A stretch of 64,000 bases of DNA from an uncultured Draconibacterium sp. (GCF_963674925.1 NZ_OY771647.1:2123501-2187500); one strand, 5' to 3'; positions 25,887 to 34,630 are shown, counted from the first letter of the stretch. The notes: generated from the letters alone by a model not told the origin. Program-made: numbers and translations.

Positions 25887-25965
25887 AAATTATTTTAAAA
25901 AAGTTGCAACATTTCATTCTTCCCTGTAGTCAAACGGTCAGAAAATAAATTTTAAAACAATAATT

Positions 25966-26325
25966 ATGGAAGAGTTAATTGCAGTAGGCGTAGTATTTTT
26001 TGGAGCATATCACATCATCAAACTATTTTCTACCCATTTATTAAAACGGAAACTGATTAAGGCAGAACAGTACGATAGAGTTGGTATTCTGGAAGAACCA
26101 AAAGTTGAAAATGATGAAACAAACCGTTATCCTTCGTTAAAATGGGGATTGGTTGCTTTAATGACCGGTTTGGGTTTTATTATTATTGAAGTGATGGGTT
26201 TATTTAACCGTGAATTGGTTAGAGGCCGTGATGCCGTTTTACCGCTGGGAATTTTGATGGTTTGTATTTCGCTCGGATTCCTGCTCTACTTCTTTATTAT
26301 GAACGGGAAAGCCGTTAAGAAATAA
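25966..26325 (+). CDS. Small inner-membrane protein (DUF6249-like)
   Basis: A 119-residue protein with three hydrophobic segments (residues about 4-20, 62-78 and 92-112) separated by basic and acidic linkers. The central YPSLKWGLVALMTGLGFIII resembles the DUF6249 family, in which such proteins often accompany ECF sigma factor genes; none is adjacent here. The function is unknown and the family assignment is tentative. The gene is 79 bases after the DUF3667 gene and probably has its own promoter. A nested palindrome follows it. Confidence 0.6.
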   Translation: MEELIAVGVVFFGAYHIIKLFSTHLLKRKLIKAEQYDRVGILEEPKVENDETNRYPSLKWGLVALMTGLGFIIIEVMGLFNRELVRGRDAVLPLGILMVCISLGFLLYFFIMNGKAVKK

Positions 26326-26334
26326 CATATTTAG

Positions 26335-26371
26335 TTAGTGATAGTATCACTCAAAGTGATACTATCACTAA
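26335..26371. repeat. Nested palindrome between convergent genes
   Basis: A perfect 17-base-pair hairpin (26335-26351 with 26355-26371, loop CAA). Each arm holds a 15-base palindrome of its own, AGTGATA-G-TATCACT and AGTGATA-C-TATCACT. There is no T-run on either side, so this is not a standard terminator, though it may protect 3' ends or bind a protein. Confidence 0.75.
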
Positions 26372-26376
26372 TTGGC

Positions 26377-27351
26377 TTATTGAAAAGTGTAATCTCCTAT
26401 TTGCTGAAATCCCCGAAGAAAATCCTGAACTTTCATTCTTTTTTTACCCGCAATTTGCAGATCAGTAATTTGCAGCCAGCCATTGGAACAAGCCACTTTT
26501 AGAAAGTTTTTACCATCGCTTTCCAGTGTTCCCGGAGGTGTGTTTTTATTGTCTTCAACACGCATGGCCATAAATATTTTGGTGGCAGTTTCCTGCCCCG
26601 TTTCTTTGTGTTTTAAGGTACTCCAGGCAGCCGGGTAGGGCGATAGTCCGCGAATAAGGTTACGAACCGCATCAGCATCGGCCGACCAATTGATTTTACA
26701 GTCTTCCTTGAAAATTTTCGGAGCATGTTTTATCTCTTCTCCTTCAGCAACAAGCTCTTCCTGCGGAATGGCTTTGTACTCTCCCGAAGCCAGCGCATCA
26801 ACGGTTTCAACAACCAGTTTGGCACCAATGCCCATCAGTGCATCGTGAATGGTTCCAACCGTGTCGTTTTCCCAAATATCAATTTCTTTGCGGAAAAGAA
26901 TTTTCCCGGTATCAATTTCATGAGCGAGTAGAAAAGTAGTAACACCGGTTTTTGTTTCGCCGTTTATTACGGCCCAGTTTAATGGTGCCGCTCCGCGATA
27001 CTGTGGTAGTAAAGATCCATGCAAATTAAAAGTTCCTAAACGTGGCATATCCCAAACAACCTCGGGTAACATTCTGAATGCCACAACAACCTGCAAGTCG
27101 GCTTCCAAAGCCCTTAGTTCATCCAGAAATTCCGGGTTTTTAAGCTTTTCAGGTTGCAGAACATTAAGCCCTTGTTCGCTTGCATATACTTTCACCGCCG
27201 ATTGGTGGAGTTTTTTTCCACGTCCTGCCGGTTTGTCGGGAGCTGTAATTACACCAACTACATTGTATCCGCCTTCAACCAGGGCCTGTAAACTGGCCAC
27301 GGCAAAATCGGGCGTTCCCATAAAAACTATTCTCAGGTCTTTTCCTTGCAT
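26377..27351 (-). CDS. fmt: Methionyl-tRNA formyltransferase
   Basis: A 324-residue enzyme that formylates initiator Met-tRNA with 10-formyl-tetrahydrofolate. The ATG at 27351 precedes QGKDLRIVFMGTPDFAVASL, the usual N-terminus; the upstream extension of the frame runs through the DUF5522 gene and is rejected. The folate-binding and catalytic segment NLHGSLLPQYRGAAPLNWAV contains the conserved His of the family, and ETKTGVTTF and the following LAHEIDTGKIL are typical. The C-terminal OB-like domain ends at about residue 320. The start is two bases after the stop of the DUF5522 gene, so they form one operon. Cytoplasmic. Confidence 0.95.
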   Translation of the reverse strand: MQGKDLRIVFMGTPDFAVASLQALVEGGYNVVGVITAPDKPAGRGKKLHQSAVKVYASEQGLNVLQPEKLKNPEFLDELRALEADLQVVVAFRMLPEVVWDMPRLGTFNLHGSLLPQYRGAAPLNWAVINGETKTGVTTFLLAHEIDTGKILFRKEIDIWENDTVGTIHDALMGIGAKLVVETVDALASGEYKAIPQEELVAEGEEIKHAPKIFKEDCKINWSADADAVRNLIRGLSPYPAAWSTLKHKETGQETATKIFMAMRVEDNKNTPPGTLESDGKNFLKVACSNGWLQITDLQIAGKKRMKVQDFLRGFQQIGDYTFQ

Positions 27352-27353
27352 AA

Positions 27354-27554
27354 CTATTTTTTTCTGAGATTGGTATTTCCTTTTTGTGCTTTTGGCCAGT
27401 ATGGGCAGTGGCGGCATCCGTTGGCACAACAGTAACCACGGTTTATCAGGTATGACTCTGTCATTACCCGGTAGCCATTTTCCATATAAAAATCCTTCCC
27501 CTCCTTTAATTCATCCTCATATCGGTCAGGAAAAAGGTCATCGAAATATCCCAT
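27354..27554 (-). CDS. DUF5522 small cysteine-rich protein
   Basis: A 66-residue protein, with ATG at 27554 preferred to an upstream TTG at 27581. It ends in the family motif GYCCANGCRHCPYWP, four cysteines plus His that could bind a metal or an iron-sulfur cluster. The preceding region is acidic (DLFPDRYEDELKEGKDFYM). The function is unknown. It is immediately upstream of fmt with a two-base spacer and is presumably co-translated with it. The family usually consists of proteins this small. Confidence 0.7.
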   Translation of the reverse strand: MGYFDDLFPDRYEDELKEGKDFYMENGYRVMTESYLINRGYCCANGCRHCPYWPKAQKGNTNLRKK

Positions 27555-27620
27555 TCTCAAATTTTTTTCAAAAGTAGCCAAATTGACTTATCTTTCAGAA
27601 CACGAATCACAGTTTTTACC

Positions 27621-28016
27621 ATGGGAGTTGAGAAAGATTATTTAATGCGCCAGCTGATGATGCTGTTTGAAGTCATCCAAAAGATTTTGCGTCACCGCAG
27701 AAAAGGAGAAGACGAAGAGGCTGAAAAGCAAATCCGTTTTTTTTACGAGTACCTGAAAATTGATGAAGATGTGGAGAAACTCTCGGTTGAAGCTTTGATA
27801 AACTTGTTGGAGAAAGACAAAAATCTGGTAAACGAACAGCTCGAAATGGTAGCTTTTGTTTTAAAAGAACAGGGTGAATTGGCCGACTCGGATGATAAGC
27901 GTATTGACTTTTTTCGGAAATCATATTTCATTCTGGAAAAGGTGGAACGCGAAAGCATTTCCTTTTCAATGGACCGTCAAATGAAAATTGCAGAATTGAG
28001 TGCTTACCTGAATTAA
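27621..28016 (+). CDS. Helical protein of unknown function
   Basis: A 131-residue cytoplasmic protein that I cannot assign with confidence. It is almost entirely helical and charged, opening MGVEKDYLMRQLMMLFEVIQ, with heptad-like segments and no cysteines or nucleotide motif. The KDYLMRQ opening recalls the DUF6483 family, but the match is weak. Its stop codon overlaps the stop of the convergent O-antigen ligase gene (the TTAA at 28013-28016 serves both), an unusually tight tail-to-tail junction. Confidence 0.6.
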   Translation: MGVEKDYLMRQLMMLFEVIQKILRHRRKGEDEEAEKQIRFFYEYLKIDEDVEKLSVEALINLLEKDKNLVNEQLEMVAFVLKEQGELADSDDKRIDFFRKSYFILEKVERESISFSMDRQMKIAELSAYLN

Positions 28017-29473
28017 TCTTGTTTCAGTTCTGTATATTTTTCCTGTTTTCTTGAGATAATATCAATGGCAACGATCATTGCCGTGAATCCCCAAAACGGC
28101 ACCGATATCTTGTCCGTATCCAAAAAGTTATTCAAAAAACCGTGGATGTAGTAGGTAACCAGCCCAATAAGTGCCGCCAAAACAATCGACCGAAGCCGGT
28201 AATCTGATAAGCGGGTATAAGTGTTTACGGCTGTATAAATCACCAGGATTATAATTAACAGGTAAGTTGCCAAACCAAGCATCCCCGACTCTGCCATGGG
28301 GCCAAGGTATTCGCTGTGAGCATTTCCTCCATCGGCTGAGTTGGTACTGATAATTGTGCGATCTTTGCTTAACTGGTATCTGGCATATTTAAACATGTAG
28401 GTTCCCGGGCCGTAACCAACCACGGGTTTGTCTGCAAACATACGCACGGCGCAACTCCAGCGGTTAATACGCTCCAGGTTCGAGGCATCGGAGCTTATGT
28501 TCGACATCGACGAAATGTGTGTCATTATATTGGCCGATGACTCTTCAGAGTTCTGCTCCAGTTTCATTAAAATCTGAGATTGGAAGGCAAGGAACAAACC
28601 AATTATCGTAATCAGTGTAATAAAAAGTGGCTTAAACCGGATGCGAAGTTTTATGATGGTCCATACGGCAAATGCAACGATTATACTCAGCCATGCCGCG
28701 CGACTGTACGACAACAAAAATCCCAGTGTTACAACCGCAAGTGCGCCGGCAGCAAGTAATTTGATATTTTTTGAATAGCTTTTGCTGAACATAAACATGA
28801 TCAAAAATGGGATGTAAATAGCTGTGGCAGCGCCGTAAGAAGTGTGGTCGCGGTAAAACGGCGAAACCACAAAGTGTGCAGCCTGCTTGTCCCATAAACC
28901 GTAACCCAGATGCCGGTATGTAGAATAGAAAATTACCAGCATCAGTGGAATAACATACAGCCAAACATATTTTTCCATGTTTTTGCCGTCTTTAAAAATT
29001 TTGGCGGTAAGCAGGTAAAGACCAACCACAAACCAAATACGCATCAGCAAAAACTTAAACGAAACCATCGGCATGGTGCTGGTAACACTGGTAATCAGAA
29101 TCCAAAACAGGTTGAGATAAACAGCCAGCGATACCGGATGGAGTAATATTTTACGATCGAATTGGCGTTCCTGTATAACTTTCAGAATAAAAAGCAGCAG
29201 CAAACCAAACAGCAGTGGCTCGGTAGGGATGTACATATCAAAACCAATTCCGGGCAAATATTCCCTGAGTGGAATGGATAAGGGCGCCAGAAAAGCAATG
29301 AGGTAAATGACTTTATCAAATGAATAAACGGCCAGTAAAACCACTGAAAAAACCAGAGGAAGCACATTGGCATACAGCATGTGTTTTTCTACCACAAACC
29401 AAAGATTCAGTGCTATAAATCCGATGGAAATGAGATAAAAAAGTGCTATTCGTATGACCGCTTTTTGTGGCAC
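28013..29473 (-). CDS. O-antigen ligase / polysaccharide polymerase (Wzy/WaaL type)
   Basis: An about 486-residue inner-membrane protein with some twelve hydrophobic segments. The hallmark Wzy_C features are LLSYSRAAWLSIIVAFAVW (conserved Arg after SYS) and, in the periplasmic loop, GGNAHSEYLGPMAESGMLGL (His and Glu). Such enzymes join undecaprenyl-linked glycans to acceptors or to one another. The start is set at the GTG at 29473, one base after the Wzz stop; the open frame extends to 29551, overlapping Wzz by 77 bases, so the true start could be earlier. It is encoded directly behind the Wzz protein, which fits a polymerase/chain-length pair. Confidence 0.82.
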   Translation of the reverse strand: MPQKAVIRIALFYLISIGFIALNLWFVVEKHMLYANVLPLVFSVVLLAVYSFDKVIYLIAFLAPLSIPLREYLPGIGFDMYIPTEPLLFGLLLLFILKVIQERQFDRKILLHPVSLAVYLNLFWILITSVTSTMPMVSFKFLLMRIWFVVGLYLLTAKIFKDGKNMEKYVWLYVIPLMLVIFYSTYRHLGYGLWDKQAAHFVVSPFYRDHTSYGAATAIYIPFLIMFMFSKSYSKNIKLLAAGALAVVTLGFLLSYSRAAWLSIIVAFAVWTIIKLRIRFKPLFITLITIIGLFLAFQSQILMKLEQNSEESSANIMTHISSMSNISSDASNLERINRWSCAVRMFADKPVVGYGPGTYMFKYARYQLSKDRTIISTNSADGGNAHSEYLGPMAESGMLGLATYLLIIILVIYTAVNTYTRLSDYRLRSIVLAALIGLVTYYIHGFLNNFLDTDKISVPFWGFTAMIVAIDIISRKQEKYTELKQD

Positions 29474-29474
29474 T

Positions 29475-30422
29475 TTAGTCTTTTTTTCCGTAGTCGAGTA
29501 CCAAGAATACCAGTAGTGCAAAAAATACTGCCGACAGCGTTGTAAAAGCAACGATCAGCCAGCGAACAGGGTAAGCTTTTTTATCAGCCGGGAAAGGGTA
29601 TTCCACCACGTGGCTGTAGGTAATTTCTTTTTCGTATTCAGTTAAGTAGGTGTCGTAAACAATCGACAGAGAGTCAATGGTCTGAATAGTTTTGTTGTAT
29701 TTATTTTCAAGCTTGTAAGCACGCGAACCTTCTTTCGCAAAGTTGTCGTAAAGATTCTCAATCTTTTTGGTATCACCGGCCGAGCCGCGCCCGGTAGCCA
29801 GAGCATTCATATAACCACGGGTGACTTCATCTACTTGGCCATAACTGATGATGCCGTATTTTTCACGAATACTGTCCAGTTTGTGCTCGTACACTTCCAG
29901 TTCGGCATATTTTTTATCCAGCTGTCTGCCGGTTATGTCAACCATTTCCTTTTCTTTCGTTTTATGCAATTCCTGCACTTTTTGGTTGAAAAACGAAATG
30001 ATCGAATCGCACATATCGGAAGCACGTTGCGGATCTTCATCCAACACTTTTATTTCAGCCGTTTCGTATTCTGTTTTGCCGGTACTCACATTGGTGTTAT
30101 ACTCGCCAAGCATATACGTAATGTACTGCGGATCATCTTTCTTAATGTCGTATACTTTGGCAAGATCAAACGAATCGAACATTCTGAACTTGATGTCATT
30201 CGAATTCAGAATCTCAAGCATCTGTTCGGTTTCCGACTCATCACTCATCGTCCAGATGTTGGTAGGGTAGATGCGCGCCGTTGACTTAAACTTGGGTGTA
30301 ATAAACGCCGGGCCTGAAAAAATGGCCGACAGAACAACAGCGATTACACCAACAAGTACAAAATGAAATTTGCGTTTCCAGATAAGTTGCAGGATACGTT
30401 GGTTGTCAAAAAAGTTATCCAT
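29475..30422 (-). CDS. Wzz-family chain length determinant protein
   Basis: A 315-residue inner-membrane protein, starting at the ATG at 30422 (five codons after an upstream ATG). It has the polysaccharide co-polymerase layout: a first membrane segment (residues about 20-42, FHFVLVGVIAVVLSAIFSG), a large periplasmic region of about 230 residues rich in coiled coil (DITGRQLDKKYAELEVYEHK onward), and a second membrane segment near the end (LIVAFTTLSAVFFALLVFLV) preceded by PFPADKKAYPVRW, the usual Pro-rich approach. It lacks a kinase domain, so it is of the Wzz rather than the BY-kinase type. It sets the length of chains made by the adjacent polymerase. Confidence 0.85.
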   Translation of the reverse strand: MDNFFDNQRILQLIWKRKFHFVLVGVIAVVLSAIFSGPAFITPKFKSTARIYPTNIWTMSDESETEQMLEILNSNDIKFRMFDSFDLAKVYDIKKDDPQYITYMLGEYNTNVSTGKTEYETAEIKVLDEDPQRASDMCDSIISFFNQKVQELHKTKEKEMVDITGRQLDKKYAELEVYEHKLDSIREKYGIISYGQVDEVTRGYMNALATGRGSAGDTKKIENLYDNFAKEGSRAYKLENKYNKTIQTIDSLSIVYDTYLTEYEKEITYSHVVEYPFPADKKAYPVRWLIVAFTTLSAVFFALLVFLVLDYGKKD

Positions 30423-30491
30423 AAGGTGTGGTTTCAATTTGATCGTGTAATTTCAACGCACCCGAACTGTTTTTAGTATTTAAACACCTGA

Positions 30492-31784
30492 TTATTCAGC
30501 AATAATAAGGAAGTAGTTTTTCTTCCCTTTTTGTGCCAGAATGTATTTGTCGCCAATTAAAAAGTTGTTGTTTACAATCAGCTCAGGATCGTTAATTTTC
30601 TCTTTGTTAATGCTCAGTCCGTTACCTTTAATCGTGCGACGCAATTCTCCTTTCGATGGAAATACCTCGGTCTTTTCCGCCAGCAAATCGATTACGTTAA
30701 TGCCGGCAGCCAACTCCTCTTTCGAGATGTTAAACTGAGGAACGCCTTCAAACACCGCAAGGAAGGTACTTTCATTAAGCTTACGAAGTTGCTCCGCTGT
30801 TCCTTTTCCGAAAAGAATTTGAGAAGCTTCAACGGCCATGTCGTACTCTTCGCGCGAGTGAACCATTGTGGTTACTTCCTCGGCCAGTTTTTTCTGTAAT
30901 GCACGGGCATGCGGTGCTTCTTTATGCGCCGCAACCAATGTGTCGATCTCTTCTTTCGACAACAGGGTGAATATTTTTATGTAACGTTCAGCATCATCAT
31001 CCGAAGTGTTCAACCAGAACTGGAAGAATGCATAAGGCGAAGTACGTTCAGGGTCGAGCCAAACGTTTCCCGACTCGGTTTTTCCGAATTTTGTACCATC
31101 AGCTTTGGTGATTAACGGACAGGTTAATGCAAACGCTTCACCTCCGTCCATACGGCGAATCAACTCGGTACCGGTAGTAATGTTTCCCCACTGGTCTGAT
31201 CCACCCATTTGCAGGCGGCAGTTGTTGTTTTTGTACAAGTGGTAAAAGTCGTAGCCTTGTACCAACTGGTAAGTAAACTCAGTGAACGACATGCCCGATT
31301 TTGATTCTTCGCCCAAACGTTTTTTTACCGAATCTTTCGCCATCATGTAGTTTACGGTAATACGTTTACCCACGTCGCGGATAAAATCAAGGAACGAAAA
31401 TTCCTTCATCCAGTCGTAGTTGTTTACCAAAAGTGCTACGTTATCGTCCTTGCTTTCAAAATCGAGGAATTTTGCCAGCTGAGCTTTAATACATTCCTGG
31501 TTGTGGCGCAGAGTTGGTTCGTCCAACAGGTTACGCTCCTGCGATTTTCCTGATGGGTCGCCGATCATTCCGGTGGCACCACCAACTAAAGCAATAGGCT
31601 GGTGTCCTGCAATCTGAAGGTGTTTCAACATCATAACACTTACCAGGTGGCCAATGTGCAACGAGTCGGCAGTTGGGTCGATACCCACATACGCCGCAGT
31701 TAATTCTTTTTCCAGTTGTTCTTCAGTTCCCGGCATTATATCGTGCAACATGCCTCTCCATTTCAGCTCTTGTACAAAACTCAT
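30492..31784 (-). CDS. tyrS: Tyrosyl-tRNA synthetase
   Basis: A 430-residue class I synthetase that charges tRNA-Tyr. The HIGH-type signature is DPTADSLHIGHLVSVMMLKH near residue 36; the KMSKS-type loop is ADGTKFGKTESG, with KFGKT replacing KMSKS as usual in this bacterial group. The tyrosine pocket segment YQLVQGYDFYHLYKNNNCRL and GGSDQWGNITTG are present. The last about 70 residues are an S4-like RNA-binding domain (NVIDLLAEKTEVFPSKGELR). Monocistronic, with a -7 element upstream. Cytoplasmic. Confidence 0.96.
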   Translation of the reverse strand: MSFVQELKWRGMLHDIMPGTEEQLEKELTAAYVGIDPTADSLHIGHLVSVMMLKHLQIAGHQPIALVGGATGMIGDPSGKSQERNLLDEPTLRHNQECIKAQLAKFLDFESKDDNVALLVNNYDWMKEFSFLDFIRDVGKRITVNYMMAKDSVKKRLGEESKSGMSFTEFTYQLVQGYDFYHLYKNNNCRLQMGGSDQWGNITTGTELIRRMDGGEAFALTCPLITKADGTKFGKTESGNVWLDPERTSPYAFFQFWLNTSDDDAERYIKIFTLLSKEEIDTLVAAHKEAPHARALQKKLAEEVTTMVHSREEYDMAVEASQILFGKGTAEQLRKLNESTFLAVFEGVPQFNISKEELAAGINVIDLLAEKTEVFPSKGELRRTIKGNGLSINKEKINDPELIVNNNFLIGDKYILAQKGKKNYFLIIAE

Positions 31785-31840
31785 CGGTGTAAAATTTATT
31801 TATGATCGTGATCGAATCAATCGTTTCTTAAAAATCTGCG

Positions 31841-31848
31841 CAAATATA
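31841..31848 (-). promoter_or_regulatory. Putative -7 promoter element of tyrS
   Basis: TATATTTG on the minus strand matches TAnnTTTG, 57 bases upstream of the tyrS ATG. The -33 element is not clear. Confidence 0.45.
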
Positions 31849-32014
31849 TAAAATGCTGAGTGTTATTCGTTGGCTTTGTGTTCAAAATCAAATCCTGCAA
31901 AGGAAATTAACGATTTGCAAACCACCATCTTCTTCGGGCTTCGGTCTCCGGTCTTCAAACTTTTCAAAAATAATTGTAACATTTGCCTACCTTGTTTAGT
32001 CTGATGAGATAATT

Positions 32015-32596
32015 ATGAATGATGCGCAACTGGTTCAACAGGTTTTAAACGGAAACAACCATGCGTTCAGGTTTTTGGTGGGAAAGTACCAACGACTTGT
32101 AACGCATGTGGTTGGACGCATTATTCAGCAGGAAGATGAACTGGAAGACATTTGCCAGGAGGTTTTTATAAAAGTGTTTAAAAAACTGAAACGGTTTCGT
32201 GGCGATTCGAAATTGTCGACATGGATTGCAACCATTGCTTACAACACGGCAATAACGCATTACCGCAAGCAAAAACGAAGAGGCGAACTGTCGTACAACG
32301 AAGAGCCCAATCTTATTCTTGCTGAAAAAGACCAGGGGCTGAACCAGAAAATCATCGAAAAAGAAGAAGCGAAAAAATATCTCATGCAACTGATTGAATC
32401 GTTGCCGGTGAACTACCGAACGGTGATTACGTTATTTCATCTGGAGGAGTTCTCGTACAAAGAGATAGAAGAGATTACAGGAATGCCCGAAGGAACCATT
32501 AAAAGTTACCTGAGCCGGGCACGAAAATTATTAAAAGGCAAGATTGAAAAAGTTGCCCGTTTGGAACAAACTAATATATTTGCTGACTATGTATAA
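32015..32596 (+). CDS. RNA polymerase ECF-type sigma-70 factor
   Basis: A 193-residue sigma factor. Region 2 is at residues about 15-85, with NHAFRFLVGKYQRLV and EDICQEVFIKVFKKLKRFRG; the latter is the typical 2.2-2.4 block. Region 4 (about 120-175) has LPVNYRTVITLFHLEEFSYK and EIEEITGMPEGTIKSYLSRA, a helix-turn-helix that binds the -35 region. Region 3 is absent, which marks an ECF sigma factor. It overlaps by eight bases a small membrane protein gene, which may encode its anti-sigma partner. Its regulon is not visible; the usual Bacteroidota pattern of sigma plus FecR is not present. Confidence 0.92.
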   Translation: MNDAQLVQQVLNGNNHAFRFLVGKYQRLVTHVVGRIIQQEDELEDICQEVFIKVFKKLKRFRGDSKLSTWIATIAYNTAITHYRKQKRRGELSYNEEPNLILAEKDQGLNQKIIEKEEAKKYLMQLIESLPVNYRTVITLFHLEEFSYKEIEEITGMPEGTIKSYLSRARKLLKGKIEKVARLEQTNIFADYV

Positions 32597-32948
32597 CGAA
32601 GATCGGAATTTTGACACAGACAAACTGCTGAAAGAGGCGTTCACTTCGGAGCCGGAATTCAAGCTGTCGGAGAATTTTACCGATGCCCTTGTTAAAAAGG
32701 TGGAGCAGCGTTTTGCCTGGAAACAATACCTCAGAGAATTTGCCATTTATCTGGCCGTTATACTCGGAATTATGCTTGTTGTAGCGGTACTGGCTTTTGT
32801 TTGGTACGATGTTACTGTATCGGGTTGGCTGGCGTTCCTTACACGAAATACATCGCTGGTGGTTGGCATAAACCTTTTGATGGTGTTTGTTTTATTTGCC
32901 GACCGTGTACTGTTAAGGTATTTCATGTACCGGGCATCATCAGAATAA
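32589..32948 (+). CDS. Small membrane protein, candidate anti-sigma or sigma-linked protein
   Basis: A 119-residue protein from the ATG at 32589, which lies inside the end of the sigma factor gene (eight-base overlap), so translation is coupled. The N-terminal about 50 residues are cytoplasmic and charged (EPEFKLSENFTDALVKKVEQ), followed by two membrane segments (about 55-78 and 90-110). There is no zinc-binding HxxxCxxC motif of the common anti-sigma type. The position and the soluble-head/membrane layout suggest that it holds the sigma factor, but this is inference. Confidence 0.65.
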   Translation: MYNEDRNFDTDKLLKEAFTSEPEFKLSENFTDALVKKVEQRFAWKQYLREFAIYLAVILGIMLVVAVLAFVWYDVTVSGWLAFLTRNTSLVVGINLLMVFVLFADRVLLRYFMYRASSE

Positions 32949-32995
32949 GCCCCTGACTTTCGCAATAAATACGTGTTGAGGAAAATGATCGCTTT

Positions 32996-33385
32996 TTACT
33001 CAGTTATCTTCCTGTAATCGGTTAGGAAAAGAATAAAAAGTACGATAAAAGCAACATCGATGAGACCAAAGACAGCAAATACAACATGCGGCAGTTCGCC
33101 AATTCCCCAGTTGTACAAAGCCACCCAGGCATAGGCAAATTTGTAGGCCACCGCAACTTTTACAATGTCGACATTTCGTTTAATGTTGCGGTAAACAAAC
33201 CAGTACAATATTCCCTGGGCAAAAACAAAAGCAGCATTTAGCTGCAGGTAAGCTTCTGTTTCGGGCAGCGGAATGTTAAACATGGCATACACATTTGGAT
33301 ACAGCAGAAAAAAAGAAAAGCCCAGGATAAGATCGTAGGCGGCAGCAATAAGAAAGATTGTTTTGTAAAATTTCAATGTTCTCAT
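32996..33385 (-). CDS. Four-helix inner-membrane protein of unknown function
   Basis: A 129-residue integral membrane protein with four hydrophobic segments (residues about 10-30, 45-65, 77-97 and 103-124). It opens MRTLKFYKTIFLIAAAYDLI and has GFSFFLLYPNVYAMFNIPLP after the first segment. No motif allows a functional call; such proteins are common and often annotated only as hypothetical. It converges on the sigma-linked gene with a 47-base gap. Confidence 0.55.
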   Translation of the reverse strand: MRTLKFYKTIFLIAAAYDLILGFSFFLLYPNVYAMFNIPLPETEAYLQLNAAFVFAQGILYWFVYRNIKRNVDIVKVAVAYKFAYAWVALYNWGIGELPHVVFAVFGLIDVAFIVLFILFLTDYRKITE

Positions 33386-33691
33386 AATGGTTCCTCCTCT
33401 CGGTTAAAGAACGCTGAAGCAGCGATTTTTGGTTATCTATCGCTGTTTACGAGAAGCAAGTTGAAATGGTTGTGGAAATAGAGTTACAAGCCACAAACTA
33501 CACGTTGGAGGTCTATCGAAAAATCATTGGGAATTTATTAATGCATTTTATCATTAACGCATTTTTACCACAGAGGACCCCAGAGAAGCCACAGAGTTTT
33601 ACAGAGAAAAAGAGGATGATTCGTATCTAAGCATTTCTGTATTAACACAATTACGCATTAACCAATCAGTCCTTCAATCCTTCTACCTATT
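33386..33691. other. Intergenic region with degenerate CACAGAG and ATTAACGCA repeats
   Basis: No gene is seen. It holds the fragment CACAGAGGACCCCAGAGAAG with further CACAGAG and ACAGAG copies at 33571-33607, and stretches of the pattern GCATTAACC/CATTAACGCA (33553-33562, 33655-33663). Similar ATTAA-GCATT text recurs at 37620-37690. Confidence 0.5.
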
Positions 33692-34630
33692 TCATTTCTT
33701 TTTCTTGCGCAGATAAATCACCTGACCCACTTGAGGCTGCTCACCTTTTTTCATATTGTTGCGGCGGTAAAGTGGTTTAAGTTTTATACCATAAAGTTGC
33801 GAAATGTAATGCATGGTTTCGCCTTCCTGTGCGCGGTGTGTAAGTTGGTTTTTGCTTGATTTACTCTTTTTGTACTGAATGTAAACCACCTCATTGGGAA
33901 TTGGGCGGTGTCCGGGTGACTGATCGTTAAATTTATACAGCTCCCAGTCTTTTAATCCAAGTTCCTGGGCCAGTATTTCGTAGGTGTCGCCTTTTTGTGC
34001 TACCACAGCCTTTACATGGTTAATTTTGGTAACCTTGTGTGTGTAGAATGGCCGGATAGTAAGAGCTCCTGTTTTATCGGTATCAAGAGCATTGTGTGCC
34101 GTTTGTCCACCCATGGGGCTAAAAGTCATTTTTTTGTCGAGGCGGTGCAGTTTGTTCTCCTCAATTATTCGAATCAGGCGTTTGTCGTAATCGTGTGCAG
34201 TAGCATAACCCGCTTTTTTCAATCCTTTTGCCCAGCTTTTGTAATCGGTAGGGTCGAGCAGAAACAAGGAGGCATAACGCGGATTCTCCATCAAAAAGTT
34301 GGTGTGGTCGATGTACGAATCTTTCACCGAGCGGTAACTTCTGAAACACTCATTACGGCGGTCGTCGTCGTAATACACCTTTTTGCCTTTCCAGCTACTT
34401 TTACATTTTATACCAAAATGGTTGTTCGATTCCCGCGAAAGTTCGCTGTTGCCGTTACCCGATTCCAGACAACCCTGTGCCATGGTAATACTTGCCGGTA
34501 TTCCACTGCGGTTCATCTCTTCAATTGCCACCAGTTGCCACTGCCTGATGTACTCATCGCGGGTAATGTTTTGCGAAAATGCGCTTGAGGCCAGTAAAAT
34601 AAAAAGGAAAAAGGAAATTATGTGTCTCAT
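33692..34630 (-). CDS. Glucosaminidase (GH73) with LysM domains
   Basis: A 312-residue exported peptidoglycan hydrolase. The ATG at 34630 opens the signal peptide MRHIISFFLFILLASSAFSQ; the frame runs 81 codons further upstream without a signal and is not used. Residues about 22-170 are a mannosyl-glycoprotein endo-beta-N-acetylglucosaminidase domain of the FlgJ/AcmA type, with the catalytic Glu in QGCLESGNGNSELSRESNNH. Two LysM-like segments follow (VVAQKGDTYEILAQELGL and GETMHYISQLYGIKLKPLYR), which bind glycan. It cuts GlcNAc-MurNAc bonds, probably in cell separation or remodelling. A -7-like element lies upstream. Confidence 0.88.
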   Translation of the reverse strand: MRHIISFFLFILLASSAFSQNITRDEYIRQWQLVAIEEMNRSGIPASITMAQGCLESGNGNSELSRESNNHFGIKCKSSWKGKKVYYDDDRRNECFRSYRSVKDSYIDHTNFLMENPRYASLFLLDPTDYKSWAKGLKKAGYATAHDYDKRLIRIIEENKLHRLDKKMTFSPMGGQTAHNALDTDKTGALTIRPFYTHKVTKINHVKAVVAQKGDTYEILAQELGLKDWELYKFNDQSPGHRPIPNEVVYIQYKKSKSSKNQLTHRAQEGETMHYISQLYGIKLKPLYRRNNMKKGEQPQVGQVIYLRKKKK

